From assembly GCF_020171525.1 (NCBI RefSeq), contig NZ_JAIVAI010000001.1:372001-436000 (forward strand): 64,000 nucleotides of DNA, written 5' to 3'. The notes under the pieces were generated by a model that saw nothing but the letters and a program-made list of their open reading frames with translations, was not told where the DNA came from and did no database searches. A program made the position numbers and the translations under genes. The first letter of the stretch is position 1. Each line of letters begins with the position of its first letter. The DNA comes from Halobacillus yeomjeoni (GTDB lineage Bacteria; Bacillota; Bacilli; Bacillales; Halobacillaceae). This document shows, in pieces, positions 34,941-43,588 of the stretch.

Positions 34941-36188
34941 GTGTCGAAGTGGTATCCTAAAAAAGGCCGGGTCATCTTTCATGTGGATATGAATAGTTTC
35001 TATGCGTCTGTCGAAATGGCATTTGACCCTTCTTTGAAGGGAAAACCACTGGCGATTGCAGGCAATCCTGAAGAGCGCAGGGGTATTGTAGTCACCAGCA
35101 GCTACGAGGCGCGGAAGTTCGGAGTTAAAACGACAATGCCGCTTTGGGAGGCGAGAAAACTCTGTCCGGATTTAATTGTAATGAGACCGAACTTTGAAAG
35201 GTATCGAACAGCATCTAAAGAAATGTTTAAAATTTTAGCGGATGTCACTCCCCTCGTCCAGCCTGTGAGCATCGACGAGGGATACATGGATGTCACTGAT
35301 TGTGCGGATCAGGGATCTCCTCCTCAAATTGCTGAACGAATTCAGAAAAGGATATATGAAGAACTTGATCTTCCGTGCAGTATCGGGATCGCACCTAATA
35401 AATTTTTGGCAAAAATGGCTTCGGATATGAAAAAGCCTATGGGAATCACCATTTTGAGAAAGCGTGACTTAAGTCATAAATTATGGCCCCTGCCGATTGA
35501 AGAAATGTATGGCGTAGGAGAAAAAACAGGGGAAAAGCTGCGAAAATTAAAAATAGAGACGATTGAAGACTTGGCGAAGCATCCAGTCCTTGATCTTAAA
35601 AAAGTGCTTGGTATCAATGGTGAGCGCCTGCAAAACCGTGCCAATGGTCAAGACGACCGCCCCGTGGATCCTGATGCTGTTCATGATTTCAAAAGCATAG
35701 GTACATCAACCACCCTGCCGCAGGACACGACAGAAGATACAGAAATTCAGTCGGTACTCCGGCGTTTGTGCAATAAAGTGGAAGCTCGAATGAAGAATAA
35801 GAAAGTTCTCACCAAAAATATTCAACTGATGATTCGTTACCACGATCGCAAAACGGTGACAAGAAGCAGGCAGTTAAGTGATTTCATCAGTAAGTCAGAT
35901 GACTTGTTTCAAGTAGCTCTACAGTTGTTTGATGAACATTGGAATCAAAATCCGGTGAGGCTGCTGGGAGTGACAGCATCCGATTTGGCTGAAAAATCAG
36001 AGGTGACCCAGCAATTGGACTTGTTCAATTACGAACAATATGCGGATAAAGAAAAATTGTATCAGGCCATAGACAATTTGACTGAAAAATACGGAAGCAA
36101 TCCATTCCGCACCATTTCCATGCCTTCTGAAGGTAAGGTTTCCACGAGCTTTCAAAAAGATTTTCTTGATGATTATAAAAAAGATTAA
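34941..36188 (+). CDS. dinB: DNA polymerase IV (YqjH)
   Basis: A 415-residue Y-family translesion polymerase. FHVDMNSFYASVEMA (near residue 13) carries the first catalytic Asp, PVSIDEGYMDVT near 107 the later Asp-Glu pair, IGIAPNKFLAKMASDMKKP near 150 the fingers/palm element, and a little-finger domain occupies the C-terminal third. A motif QLDLFNYEQY near residue 358 looks like a beta-clamp binding peptide (QLDLF). The start is the ATG of MSKWYPKK or equivalent TTG/GTG codon at 34941 after GGAAGG. A LexA-like box in the promoter suggests SOS control. Confidence 0.95.
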   Translation: MSKWYPKKGRVIFHVDMNSFYASVEMAFDPSLKGKPLAIAGNPEERRGIVVTSSYEARKFGVKTTMPLWEARKLCPDLIVMRPNFERYRTASKEMFKILADVTPLVQPVSIDEGYMDVTDCADQGSPPQIAERIQKRIYEELDLPCSIGIAPNKFLAKMASDMKKPMGITILRKRDLSHKLWPLPIEEMYGVGEKTGEKLRKLKIETIEDLAKHPVLDLKKVLGINGERLQNRANGQDDRPVDPDAVHDFKSIGTSTTLPQDTTEDTEIQSVLRRLCNKVEARMKNKKVLTKNIQLMIRYHDRKTVTRSRQLSDFISKSDDLFQVALQLFDEHWNQNPVRLLGVTASDLAEKSEVTQQLDLFNYEQYADKEKLYQAIDNLTEKYGSNPFRTISMPSEGKVSTSFQKDFLDDYKKD

Positions 36189-36266
36189 AACCATATTTGG
36201 CAAAGATATCATCGTATGCCTCGCTCCCTTTATTTCATACTAAATAGGGAAGGGAGGCTTTTTCTA

Positions 36267-36395
36267 ATGGGCAGAGACCGTCAAGAAAAGAAATTGAAGA
36301 AATCGGGGCGAGTAGAGTCTGACAGAAATCAAAGCTTAAGCTACCCTGGTGCCACCACAATGGAGGGACCAGAGGAAGCACGTAAGCGCAGATAG
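36267..36395 (+). CDS. Tiny basic hypothetical protein, 42 residues
   Basis: An ORF from 36267 encoding a very basic protein beginning MGRDRQEKKLKKSGRVE and ending PEEARKRR. GGGAGG lies about ten bases before the ATG. I do not recognise it with certainty; it resembles the small basic spore proteins of Bacillaceae (for example SspL-like), and it precedes an sspP-like gene by 22 bases, which supports a sporulation role. An imperfect inverted repeat CTCCCTTTATTT/AAATAGGGAAGGGAG precedes it. Confidence 0.65.
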   Translation: MGRDRQEKKLKKSGRVESDRNQSLSYPGATTMEGPEEARKRR

Positions 36396-36417
36396 CACCT
36401 TCAGAGGAGGATGACCT

Positions 36418-36570
36418 ATGCCGGGCAGAAGAATGGGACCGAAACAACAACGCAGACCGAAGTTGCCGAAATCCCCTGAGCAAGGGATGGGCGAAGCGAT
36501 GTCTGGTTCACATAAAGTTAAAACAGCGAATCATTCTCGTGACAAACAAAAATCTTCACACGATTTATAA
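36418..36570 (+). CDS. sspP: Small acid-soluble spore protein P-like
   Basis: A 50-residue hydrophilic protein starting MPGRRMGPKQQRRPKLPKSP and ending with SGSHKVKTANHSRDKQKSSHDL (cited as SGSHKVKTANHSR and SSHDL). The C-terminal half matches the SspP pattern, G-S-x-K-V-K-x-x-N-H-(T/S)-R, ending S-H-D-hydrophobic. SspP belongs to the minor SASPs made in the forespore. AGAGGAGG precedes the ATG. A terminator follows directly. Confidence 0.82.
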   Translation: MPGRRMGPKQQRRPKLPKSPEQGMGEAMSGSHKVKTANHSRDKQKSSHDL

Positions 36571-36572
36571 AA

Positions 36573-36606
36573 GAAAAGGCAGCTGGGATGAGCTGCCTTT
36601 TCTTTA
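36573..36606 (+). terminator. Rho-independent terminator after sspP-like gene
   Basis: GAAAAGGCAGCT pairs with AGCTGCCTTTTC around GGGATG, followed by TTTAC. Confidence 0.9.
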
Positions 36607-36630
36607 CTTCTTATCAGGGAGGTGAGGAGT

Positions 36631-36855
36631 ATGCCTGAACGAATAGTAGCAGTCAGAAAAAATGGTCAAGGAAGCATCAAAGAGATGAAATTGTCTTCAG
36701 GAACAGTCGTGGATTACAAAACAGCCCACGAAATGGCTAAGAATGGTGAAATTGAACACGTTCAGCTGATAAACGGAAAAGACGGAGAGCTGCACCTTAG
36801 AAGTCAGCCTGATGGAGATCCGACGAACAATTTGGATAACATGCCTTCTTTTTGA
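36631..36855 (+). CDS. DUF3892 domain protein
   Basis: A 74-residue protein with the DUF3892 pattern: ERIVAVRKNGQGSIKEMKLSSG at the N-terminus, VDYKTAHEMAKNGEIEHVQLING in the centre (cited as AHEMAKNGEIEHVQ), then GELHLRSQPDGDPTNNLDNMP. Its function is unknown. The ATG at 36631 has GGGAGGTGAGGAG just upstream; a GTG at 36622 overlaps this site. Followed by a terminator. Confidence 0.85.
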   Translation: MPERIVAVRKNGQGSIKEMKLSSGTVVDYKTAHEMAKNGEIEHVQLINGKDGELHLRSQPDGDPTNNLDNMPSF

Positions 36856-36886
36856 GAGCCGTCTCAATAACTCTTAACTGATCTTT

Positions 36887-36917
36887 AACCCGGAACTTGT
36901 TTCCGGGTTCTTTTTTT
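36887..36917 (+). terminator. Rho-independent terminator after DUF3892 gene
   Basis: AACCCGGAA pairs with TTCCGGGTT around CTTGT, followed by CTTTTTTT. Confidence 0.92.
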
Positions 36918-37044
36918 GTGATTACGTAAGGAACAATAGGAAGATTTGGTTTTACATAAAGTCGTTGTAGGTGATGGGATTGTAAAGTAAACTTAAATGA
37001 AGTACACATTTTAGTCAAAAATTTAAATGATGAGGGATGAGGCT

Positions 37045-37746
37045 ATGACGATCAACGTGGAGAACGTAACGAAAACCTATGAAAGTGGAGAAGTAACGAT
37101 TCACGCGCTTAGAGAAGCTACCTTGAAGATTCCCGATCATAAAATCGTAACCATCCTCGGCCCTTCAGGATCAGGAAAGTCTACATTACTCAACGTTATT
37201 GGAGGTATTGACCGATTTGATTCCGGAACGTTAGTGGTAGCTGGTCAACAGCTGGAATTTTTGAAAGACCATCAACTGACTGATTTCAGACGCAAATATG
37301 CCGGATTCATATTCCAACAATACAATCTCATTCCCACATTAACCGTTCAGGAAAACGTGGAGGTCGGTAGAGAACTGAGCGAAAATCCTCTTGATATGAA
37401 AAGCATGTTGGAGAAGGTGGGCATGTATGATAAAAAGGATAAGTTTCCCTACCAGTTGAGTGGTGGTGAGCAGCAGCGAGTAGCCATAGCTAGAGCGTTG
37501 ATAAAGAACCCACAATTTTTACTCTGTGATGAGCCGACAGGAGCGTTGGACGAGGTGACAGGAAAAAAGATTCTTCGTTTATTAAAGTACGTGAATGAAG
37601 AGTTCGGAACAACAGTATTAATCATCACCCATAACCACGGAATCGGTGCAATGGCGCATAAAATCATAAAAATGAGCAGTGGTTCTATCGTTGAATCTTT
37701 TGATAATGAATCACCGGTCGATCCTGAGAAGGTGACTTGGGCGTGA
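37045..37746 (+). CDS. ABC transporter ATP-binding protein (MacB/LolD type)
   Basis: A 233-residue ATPase. Walker A GPSGSGKSTLLNVIGG is near residue 40, the Q-loop FIFQQYNLIPTLT near 92, the signature LSGGEQQRVAIARAL near 142 and Walker B LLCDEPTGALD near 162, with the H-loop His in ITHN. The NLIPTLTVQENVEVG pattern is typical of the LolD/MacB group that pairs with FtsX-type permeases, and such a permease follows with overlap. The ATG at 37045 is chosen for spacing to GAGGG; the frame is open from 37027. Substrate unknown, possibly an envelope lipid, peptide or stress role. Confidence 0.92.
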   Translation: MTINVENVTKTYESGEVTIHALREATLKIPDHKIVTILGPSGSGKSTLLNVIGGIDRFDSGTLVVAGQQLEFLKDHQLTDFRRKYAGFIFQQYNLIPTLTVQENVEVGRELSENPLDMKSMLEKVGMYDKKDKFPYQLSGGEQQRVAIARALIKNPQFLLCDEPTGALDEVTGKKILRLLKYVNEEFGTTVLIITHNHGIGAMAHKIIKMSSGSIVESFDNESPVDPEKVTWA

Positions 37747-40001
37747 TACTAAGAAAGTCCATTCTCCGTACAATCAAAGAGAAAAAATTCCAATATATCG
37801 GCGTTGTTTTTCTTCTTGTATTGGCGGTGACTTTGTATACATCGTTATCGATGGCCATCAGCACTCTCGACCAACGAAACCGCATATTCAAGAATGATTA
37901 TAAGCAGGAAACGTTCCATTTTATGACTAGAGAGCCGCTTAAAAACAGTCAACTCCAGGAACTAGAGTCTGAATATGATGTCACTCTTGAAGAAAGAAGA
38001 TTTCAGGATCTGGATATCGATCAAGACGCTGTATTGCGGCTGTTCAATACTTCTGAGGAAGTGAACGTTCCTTTCGTTTCTCAGGGTGTGATGCCTCAAG
38101 GAAAAAACGAAATTGCTCTGGCAAAAGTTTTTGCTGAGCAGCATGGGTACGAAATTGGAGATTCGATTACACTGGCAGGTACAAAAGCTGAAGTGACAGG
38201 TTATGTATATCTGCCGGATTACATCTATATGATTCAGCAGCAATCTGATCTTTTGAGTAACCCTGATCAATTCGGGTTCGGGATTACATCAAAGGAAACG
38301 CTGGTAAACATTCAAGGGGAAGAACAAATTCAAGTAATTGGATGGTCAGAAACGAATAGTGTTCCTGAGGGCATGCGCGCGAGTGTAAATGAAAAATCGA
38401 CGTTGCTGCAATTTGTCGGTCATGAAGATAATGCTCGTATTCAATTTGTTGAGAATGAAATCGAAGGAGCACAAACGACGATAACGACACTTCCATTATT
38501 CGTTTTAGCATTATCTATAGCGATGGTACTCCTGCTGATGAAGAGGCGGCTTGATTTACAGCGTAAGGAAATCGGGACACTCATGGCTATAGGCTACAGG
38601 AAGAATGAATTGATTCGTCATTACTTAGGCTATGCCTGGTTTGTAGGACTTTCAGGCACAGTTTTAGGAACTCTTGCTGGTATCGGTCTTTCGATTCCGC
38701 TTTCTAATTTATATGCCCAATTCTTCAATCTGCCTTCCTTATCCTTGTTTGACTGGGATCCGATGGTATTGGTGCTCGGGGTAGCGACTCCTTTAGGGCT
38801 TCTGCTTGTGCTGACATTTATAGTGATATGGAGAGCTTTGAAGGTGGATCCTTTGACCCTGCTTCGCCCGAAAGAAATGGCGACCGGGAAAAAGTCATGG
38901 CTTGAAAAGCTGCCAGTATTGAACAGTGGAAACTTTATCAAGAGATTCCGTCTACGTCTGATGGTAAGAAGTAAGTGGCGGAGTTTCTATATTTTCCTTG
39001 GTGTCATGTTTTCAACTGTCTTATTGTTTTTCGGATTAATCATGTTCAACTCCATGGACCGGCTTGTGGAAACGACTTATGAAGAGATTTATACCTACGA
39101 CTATGCGATCCATTACAAAACGCTGATGACAGATACAGATGAAACAAAGGATGGCATAAGCCCCTATACCTCAAGTGAAGTGGAAGTCACTACAGAAAAC
39201 GATACAAACAAAGCTCTTATTTATGGGATCGAACCTGGAACGGAATATTTGAACTTATCTTCAGAAGGTGAAAAATTGAATGATCGTTTAAGCGAAGGAG
39301 CAGTTCTCAGTAAACCACTCGCTGCAATCTTAGGAGTCAGTGAAGAAGATGAAATCACCTTGACGAACTCTTTGAATGATGAGAAACGGACGATTGAAGT
39401 CGCAGGTATTGCTGATGTCTTTATAGGCACAAGCATCTACCTTCCAAAATCCGAAGTGAATGAATTTTTAGGATTCCCTGGAAATGCCTACACTTCTATA
39501 TGGCAGGGTCAGAAACCGAAGATGAATGAAAATATATTCATGATAGAAGATAAGCAGAAGGTCATTGAAAGCTTTGAATCCAATTCTGGAGCGACCAAGT
39601 CTTCTGTCATAGGAATGGCTGTTTTTGCTGTCATCATCGGAGTGATCGTTCTCACTTTGTTGACGAATTTGATTGTAGAAGAGAATTCTCCTTCGATATC
39701 TTTGTTCAAAGTCATGGGCTATCACGATAAAGAAGTTTCAAAGCTGGTTTTGAGCGTATATACGCCTGTCGTAATGCTTTCCTTTTTTGCTTCCATTCCT
39801 CTCGCTGTTCTCAGCTTGGAGGGTACGATGAACAGTCTTGTAAAAGAAACAGGCTTTCTTATGCCGACAGAGGTTTCATGGTGGATGGTTTTGATAGGCT
39901 TTTCGGTCATTACCTTGACTTATGCTCTATCTTTAACTTTATCGAAACAAAAATTGAAAAAAGTCTCTTTACAAGAGGCTTTGAAAAAGCAGCAGGATTA
40001 A
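37743..40001 (+). CDS. FtsX-like ABC transporter permease
   Basis: A 752-residue membrane protein with two FtsX domains. Membrane segments are seen near residues 17-40 (YIGVVFLLVLAVTLYTSL), 255-275, 300-330 and 355-375 for the first half, and near 420-440, 625-650, 680-705 and 720-745 for the second; large extracytoplasmic loops lie at about 45-250 and 445-620. The start overlaps the ATPase stop by four bases (GTG at 37743, AGAAGG ten bases upstream). It resembles YtrF/YknZ/SalY-like permeases in layout, but the substrate cannot be told. A terminator follows. Confidence 0.9.
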   Translation: MILRKSILRTIKEKKFQYIGVVFLLVLAVTLYTSLSMAISTLDQRNRIFKNDYKQETFHFMTREPLKNSQLQELESEYDVTLEERRFQDLDIDQDAVLRLFNTSEEVNVPFVSQGVMPQGKNEIALAKVFAEQHGYEIGDSITLAGTKAEVTGYVYLPDYIYMIQQQSDLLSNPDQFGFGITSKETLVNIQGEEQIQVIGWSETNSVPEGMRASVNEKSTLLQFVGHEDNARIQFVENEIEGAQTTITTLPLFVLALSIAMVLLLMKRRLDLQRKEIGTLMAIGYRKNELIRHYLGYAWFVGLSGTVLGTLAGIGLSIPLSNLYAQFFNLPSLSLFDWDPMVLVLGVATPLGLLLVLTFIVIWRALKVDPLTLLRPKEMATGKKSWLEKLPVLNSGNFIKRFRLRLMVRSKWRSFYIFLGVMFSTVLLFFGLIMFNSMDRLVETTYEEIYTYDYAIHYKTLMTDTDETKDGISPYTSSEVEVTTENDTNKALIYGIEPGTEYLNLSSEGEKLNDRLSEGAVLSKPLAAILGVSEEDEITLTNSLNDEKRTIEVAGIADVFIGTSIYLPKSEVNEFLGFPGNAYTSIWQGQKPKMNENIFMIEDKQKVIESFESNSGATKSSVIGMAVFAVIIGVIVLTLLTNLIVEENSPSISLFKVMGYHDKEVSKLVLSVYTPVVMLSFFASIPLAVLSLEGTMNSLVKETGFLMPTEVSWWMVLIGFSVITLTYALSLTLSKQKLKKVSLQEALKKQQD

Positions 40002-40006
40002 TAGAA

Positions 40007-40038
40007 GAACCCCACTCATAGTCGAGTGGGGTTTCTTT
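40007..40038. terminator. Bidirectional terminator between permease and aldehyde dehydrogenase genes
   Basis: AACCCCACTC pairs with GAGTGGGGTT around ATAGTC, then TCTTT; on the other strand the run is AGAAG. Two convergent genes end here. Confidence 0.85.
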
Positions 40039-41401
40039 ATCCTAAAATCCGTTTGATTAAGGCCAGCCCTAATGTTGACCCGGGATAGCGGAAGTTTTGA
40101 TCGAATTTCGTCGTTTGTTTCATTATGCTCTTCTTATGGGTGAATGTATCGAAACTCGCTTTTCCGTGGTACTGACCAATTCCGCTTTCTCCGACGCCTC
40201 CGAATGGGAGGTTGGGGTTCAATATATGATAAAGGGTATCATTGATGCAGCCACCGCCAAATGATATGGAGTTCGTGATTTTTTCCTGTTCCGTTTCATC
40301 GTTCCCGAAATAATATAAGGCAAGCGGCTTTGGACGGCGGTTGATTTGTTCTATGACTTCATCGAGATGATCGAAGGTCAAGATAGGCAGGATGGGACCA
40401 AAAATTTCATCCTGCATGATAGGGTCTGCCCATGTAACTTGATCGAGAATCGTAGGCTCCATCTTTTCGAATTCTGAGTTCATGCTTCCACCAGAGACGA
40501 CAGTTCCCGTTTCAAGGTAGGAGGAAAGACGGTCGAAATGTTCCTTGTTAATGATTTTTACGTAATCCGGGTTATCTAATGGACGCTCTCCATAAAATTC
40601 TTTGATGTACTTCTTCATAGCATGAATCAATGGAGCTTTCACTTCATGGTGGACAAACAGATAGTCCGGAGCAATGCAGGTTTGACCTGCATTCGTATAT
40701 TTTCCCCAGACAATCCGTTTTGCCGACAACTCTATGGATGCATCCTTTTGAACGATAGCAGGGCTTTTGCCCCCCAGCTCAAGCGTGACAGGGATGAGTT
40801 GCTGGCTTGCTTTTTCCATGATGATTTTTCCGACTTTTACACTACCTGTGAAAAATACATAATCAAGCGGTTCCTCTAACAGTTTCTGGGTGACTTCTTT
40901 TCCACCTTCGACCACGGATATGATATAAGGGGGGAAGTAATGTTCAATCATTTTTTTCGTCACCCAGGCGACTGTCGGAGTCAATTCTGAAGGTTTGATG
41001 ATGACCGTATTTCCAGCAGCAATCGCTCCTATTACAGGAGCAAGCGCAAGCTGAAAAGGGTAATTCCATGGACCGATGACCAGCACAGTCCCATATGGCT
41101 CTTTATGTATGAAATTTTTCGTCCCTGTATGCGTAAAAGGGGCTTTCACTTTTTCAGGCGTCATCCAATGCTTAAGATTTTTCAAATGATGATCGATTTC
41201 ACTTTTCAGAAAAGCGATTTCTGATGCGTATGCCTCATATTCGGATTTGTTCAAGTCGAATTTTAAAGCATTGATAATCGGCTTTTCGAAGGTGTCCAGC
41301 ATTTTTCTCATCTTCTGCAATTGTTCTTTACGGAAAGAGTATTCCTTCGTGTGTCCTTCACTGAACCATTTTTTTTGCTGCTGTACAATCGGATGCATCA
41401 T
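40037..41401 (-). CDS. Aldehyde dehydrogenase (YwdH/AldH3-like)
   Basis: A 454-residue NAD(P)-dependent aldehyde dehydrogenase of the class 3 type. The active-site Glu is in VTLELGGKSPAIV near residue 208, the Cys nucleophile in NAGQTCIAPDY near 242, and the NAD loop in FTGSVKVGKIIMEKASQQL (cited as FFTGSVKVGK). IGPWNYPFQLALAPVIGA near 110 and the C-terminal PFGGVGESGIGQYHG are typical. Probably detoxifies fatty or aromatic aldehydes. It is 11 bases downstream of rnz and likely shares its transcript. Confidence 0.93.
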   Translation of the reverse strand: MMHPIVQQQKKWFSEGHTKEYSFRKEQLQKMRKMLDTFEKPIINALKFDLNKSEYEAYASEIAFLKSEIDHHLKNLKHWMTPEKVKAPFTHTGTKNFIHKEPYGTVLVIGPWNYPFQLALAPVIGAIAAGNTVIIKPSELTPTVAWVTKKMIEHYFPPYIISVVEGGKEVTQKLLEEPLDYVFFTGSVKVGKIIMEKASQQLIPVTLELGGKSPAIVQKDASIELSAKRIVWGKYTNAGQTCIAPDYLFVHHEVKAPLIHAMKKYIKEFYGERPLDNPDYVKIINKEHFDRLSSYLETGTVVSGGSMNSEFEKMEPTILDQVTWADPIMQDEIFGPILPILTFDHLDEVIEQINRRPKPLALYYFGNDETEQEKITNSISFGGGCINDTLYHILNPNLPFGGVGESGIGQYHGKASFDTFTHKKSIMKQTTKFDQNFRYPGSTLGLALIKRILG

Positions 41402-41412
41402 AAAAAAACCTC

Positions 41413-42339
41413 CTAGTTATTACGTGGAATCGAATGTCTGTAAAAATCGTAAGCGATAACGGTGTTTTTAAAGATTTCTTTTGCTTCAGCTTCCAGTTTT
41501 TCTATGGCATCTCCCTGGTATCTGGAAGAAATATGATTGAGAACGAGCTGCTTGACTTGCGCCTCTTTTGCGAGCGTTGCTGCTTGTTGGACGGTGGAGT
41601 GATAATAGTCGTGAGCCATCTCTGTTTCTTCACTTGCAAAAGTTGCTTCATGGACTAATACATCAGCCTCTTTCACATGGTGTTTCAATTCCGGAATGTA
41701 GCGGGTGTCACCTAGAATGGCGATTTTACGCCCTTTTTTTGGCGGTCCGATCACGTCGTCACGCTGAATGACGCGCCCATCTTCCAATTTGGTTTCCAGC
41801 TGACTTTTAATTTTTTGATAGATAGGACCCGGCTGGATTCCGAGCGCTTGTAATTTATCGGGCTGCAGTTCACCGATTTGATCTTTCTCTTTTAGAATAT
41901 ACCCAAAGCTTTCCAATCCATGCTCGAGTTTGACTGCTTCCACAGAACAATTATCATCTTCAAATAGAATTCCTTCATCCACTTCCTTTATATGCAGCGG
42001 GTAGCGCAAATGCGTCCCACTCAGTTTTAGACTAATGTCGATATATTCTTTTAACCCTCTTGGTCCAAACACGGTAACCGGAGTTTCCCCGCCCTGGAAA
42101 GAGCGGCTGCTCAATAGGCCGGGAAGACCGTATATATGGTCTCCGTGCAGATGTGTGATGAAGATCATTTCTATCCGTCGAGGTCGAATTGGTGTGTTGA
42201 GAATTTGGTGTTGGGTTCCTTCTCCACAATCAAAAACCCATGTCGTCCCTCGATCTTCCAGCATGCGGAGGACGAGCGAGGACACATTCCGTTCTTTTGA
42301 TGGGACACCGGATCCCGTGCCTAAAAAAAATAGTTCCAT
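41413..42339 (-). CDS. rnz: Ribonuclease Z
   Basis: A 308-residue metallo-beta-lactamase endonuclease that trims the 3' trailer of tRNA precursors lacking [20 protein letters not shown] opens the protein, [17 protein letters not shown] near residue 60 has the HxHxDH metal motif, [21 protein letters not shown] near 210 (cited as GDTRYIPEL) and [12 protein letters not shown] near 268 hold the rest of the site. AGGAGG precedes the ATG. The position matches B. subtilis yqjK next to namA. Confidence 0.96.
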   Translation of the reverse strand: MELFFLGTGSGVPSKERNVSSLVLRMLEDRGTTWVFDCGEGTQHQILNTPIRPRRIEMIFITHLHGDHIYGLPGLLSSRSFQGGETPVTVFGPRGLKEYIDISLKLSGTHLRYPLHIKEVDEGILFEDDNCSVEAVKLEHGLESFGYILKEKDQIGELQPDKLQALGIQPGPIYQKIKSQLETKLEDGRVIQRDDVIGPPKKGRKIAILGDTRYIPELKHHVKEADVLVHEATFASEETEMAHDYYHSTVQQAATLAKEAQVKQLVLNHISSRYQGDAIEKLEAEAKEIFKNTVIAYDFYRHSIPRNN

Positions 42340-42394
42340 ATGTACAACCTCCTATTATGTACCATCATACCACCCGTACTTGTTCTATACACTC

Positions 42395-42435
42395 CATAAG
42401 AAAAAAAACTGCCGAATTAGATCGACAGTTTTTAT
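42395..42435 (-). terminator. Terminator of the namA transcript
   Basis: On the minus strand AAAAACTGTCG pairs, with one mismatch, with CGGCAGTTTTT around ATCTAATT, followed by TTTC. It lies 135 bases past the namA stop, with the three 42-bp repeats between. Confidence 0.78.
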
Positions 42436-42443
42436 AAAGAGTG

Positions 42444-42564
42444 GAAAATACGCAAAGTTGAGCTGAAATCCTGCAATCAACAGATGAAAATACGCAAAGT
42501 TGAGCTGAAAAACTGCAATCACCTGAGGAAAATACGCAATACTTGGCTGAAATCCCGCAATACC
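42444..42564. repeat. Three tandem 42-bp repeats in the namA 3' region
   Basis: Units start at 42444, 42486 and 42528, each 42 bases apart, with the shared start GAAAATACGCAA, a middle (AGTTGAGCTGAAA in units 1 and 2, TACTTGGCTGAAA in unit 3) and a TGCAAT or CGCAAT end. The first two are near identical. They are placed between the namA stop codon and its terminator, so they would be in the mRNA tail. Similar repeats may be scattered in related genomes, which I could not check. Confidence 0.85.
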
Positions 42565-42568
42565 TTCT

Positions 42569-43585
42569 TTACCAAGCTCTCGTATATTGACGTGGACCTT
42601 CCAAAGGGAAGTCCATTTCATCTGCGGCCTGCTTCGGCCAGTAAGGGTTTTTCAGTAACGCACGTGCAAGGAATATCAAATCTGCACGGTCATTTTGCAG
42701 AATCTCTTCTGCTTGAATACCGCTGGTGATCAGCCCGACTGCTCCTGTAGCAATTTCGGCCCCTTCTTTTATTTGTTCGGCGTATTTCACTTGGTAACCA
42801 GGGTAAGGTTCAATAGCCGCCGGAACGACGCCCCCTGAACTGACATCTATCAGGTCGACGCCTTGTGCCTTCATTTCTTTTGAAAAGAAGATGAAATCAT
42901 CCATCGTGTTGCCATCTTCTTGATATTCGTCGCCGGAAATCCTCACAAACAATGGTCCTTCCCATACTTCCTTCACAGCTTCAATGATTTCCCGCAGGAA
43001 GCGGTATCGTTCTTCACGATCACCACCGTATTCATCTGTTCGGTCGTTCGTCAAAGGAGATAAAAACTGATTGATGAGATACCCATGAGCTCCGTGCAAT
43101 TCAATGATGTCAAACCCTGCTTCCTTCGAACGCCTTGCCCCTTCTTTGAAGGCTTGTATTGTCCGCCTGATATCGTTCTCAGACATTTCAGTCGGCTCTT
43201 TCAAAGATTCATTGAATGCTTTTGGGCTTGGAGCGAAAATTTCATCATTCAGATTCGCCTTACGCCCCGCATGAGCGAGCTGGATGGCAGCTTTAGCATC
43301 ATGGCGGTGAATGGAGGCTGTGATATCTCTTAAACCTTCTATATGCGCATCCTCCCATATCCCTAAATCTTCGTGGGAAATCCGTCCTTCCGGCAGAACA
43401 GATGTCGCTTCTGTCATGACTAGGCCGACTTGTCCGGCCGCCCTGCTTTCATAGTGGGCTATATGGAACGGCTGTGTATGACCATCTTGATCATAAGCGG
43501 AATACATGCACATCGGTGACATGACGATGCGGTTCTTCAAGGTAACATTTTTTATGGTAAAAGGTGAAAAGAGTTGGTGCTTCAA
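42569..43585 (-). CDS. namA: NADPH dehydrogenase NamA (YqjM, old yellow enzyme)
   Basis: A 338-residue FMN flavoprotein that reduces activated C=C bonds using NADPH, linked to oxidative stress defence. [19 protein letters not shown] near residue 18 has the Cys and Tyr of the YqjM class, [12 protein letters not shown] near 100, [28 protein letters not shown] near 162 (cited as [14 protein letters not shown]) with the active-site residues, and the FMN phosphate segment near 300 ([14 protein letters not shown] then [12 protein letters not shown]). Four bases separate it from the upstream glycosyltransferase gene. Confidence 0.96.
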   Translation of the reverse strand: MKHQLFSPFTIKNVTLKNRIVMSPMCMYSAYDQDGHTQPFHIAHYESRAAGQVGLVMTEATSVLPEGRISHEDLGIWEDAHIEGLRDITASIHRHDAKAAIQLAHAGRKANLNDEIFAPSPKAFNESLKEPTEMSENDIRRTIQAFKEGARRSKEAGFDIIELHGAHGYLINQFLSPLTNDRTDEYGGDREERYRFLREIIEAVKEVWEGPLFVRISGDEYQEDGNTMDDFIFFSKEMKAQGVDLIDVSSGGVVPAAIEPYPGYQVKYAEQIKEGAEIATGAVGLITSGIQAEEILQNDRADLIFLARALLKNPYWPKQAADEMDFPLEGPRQYTRAW

Positions 43586-43588
43586 TGA

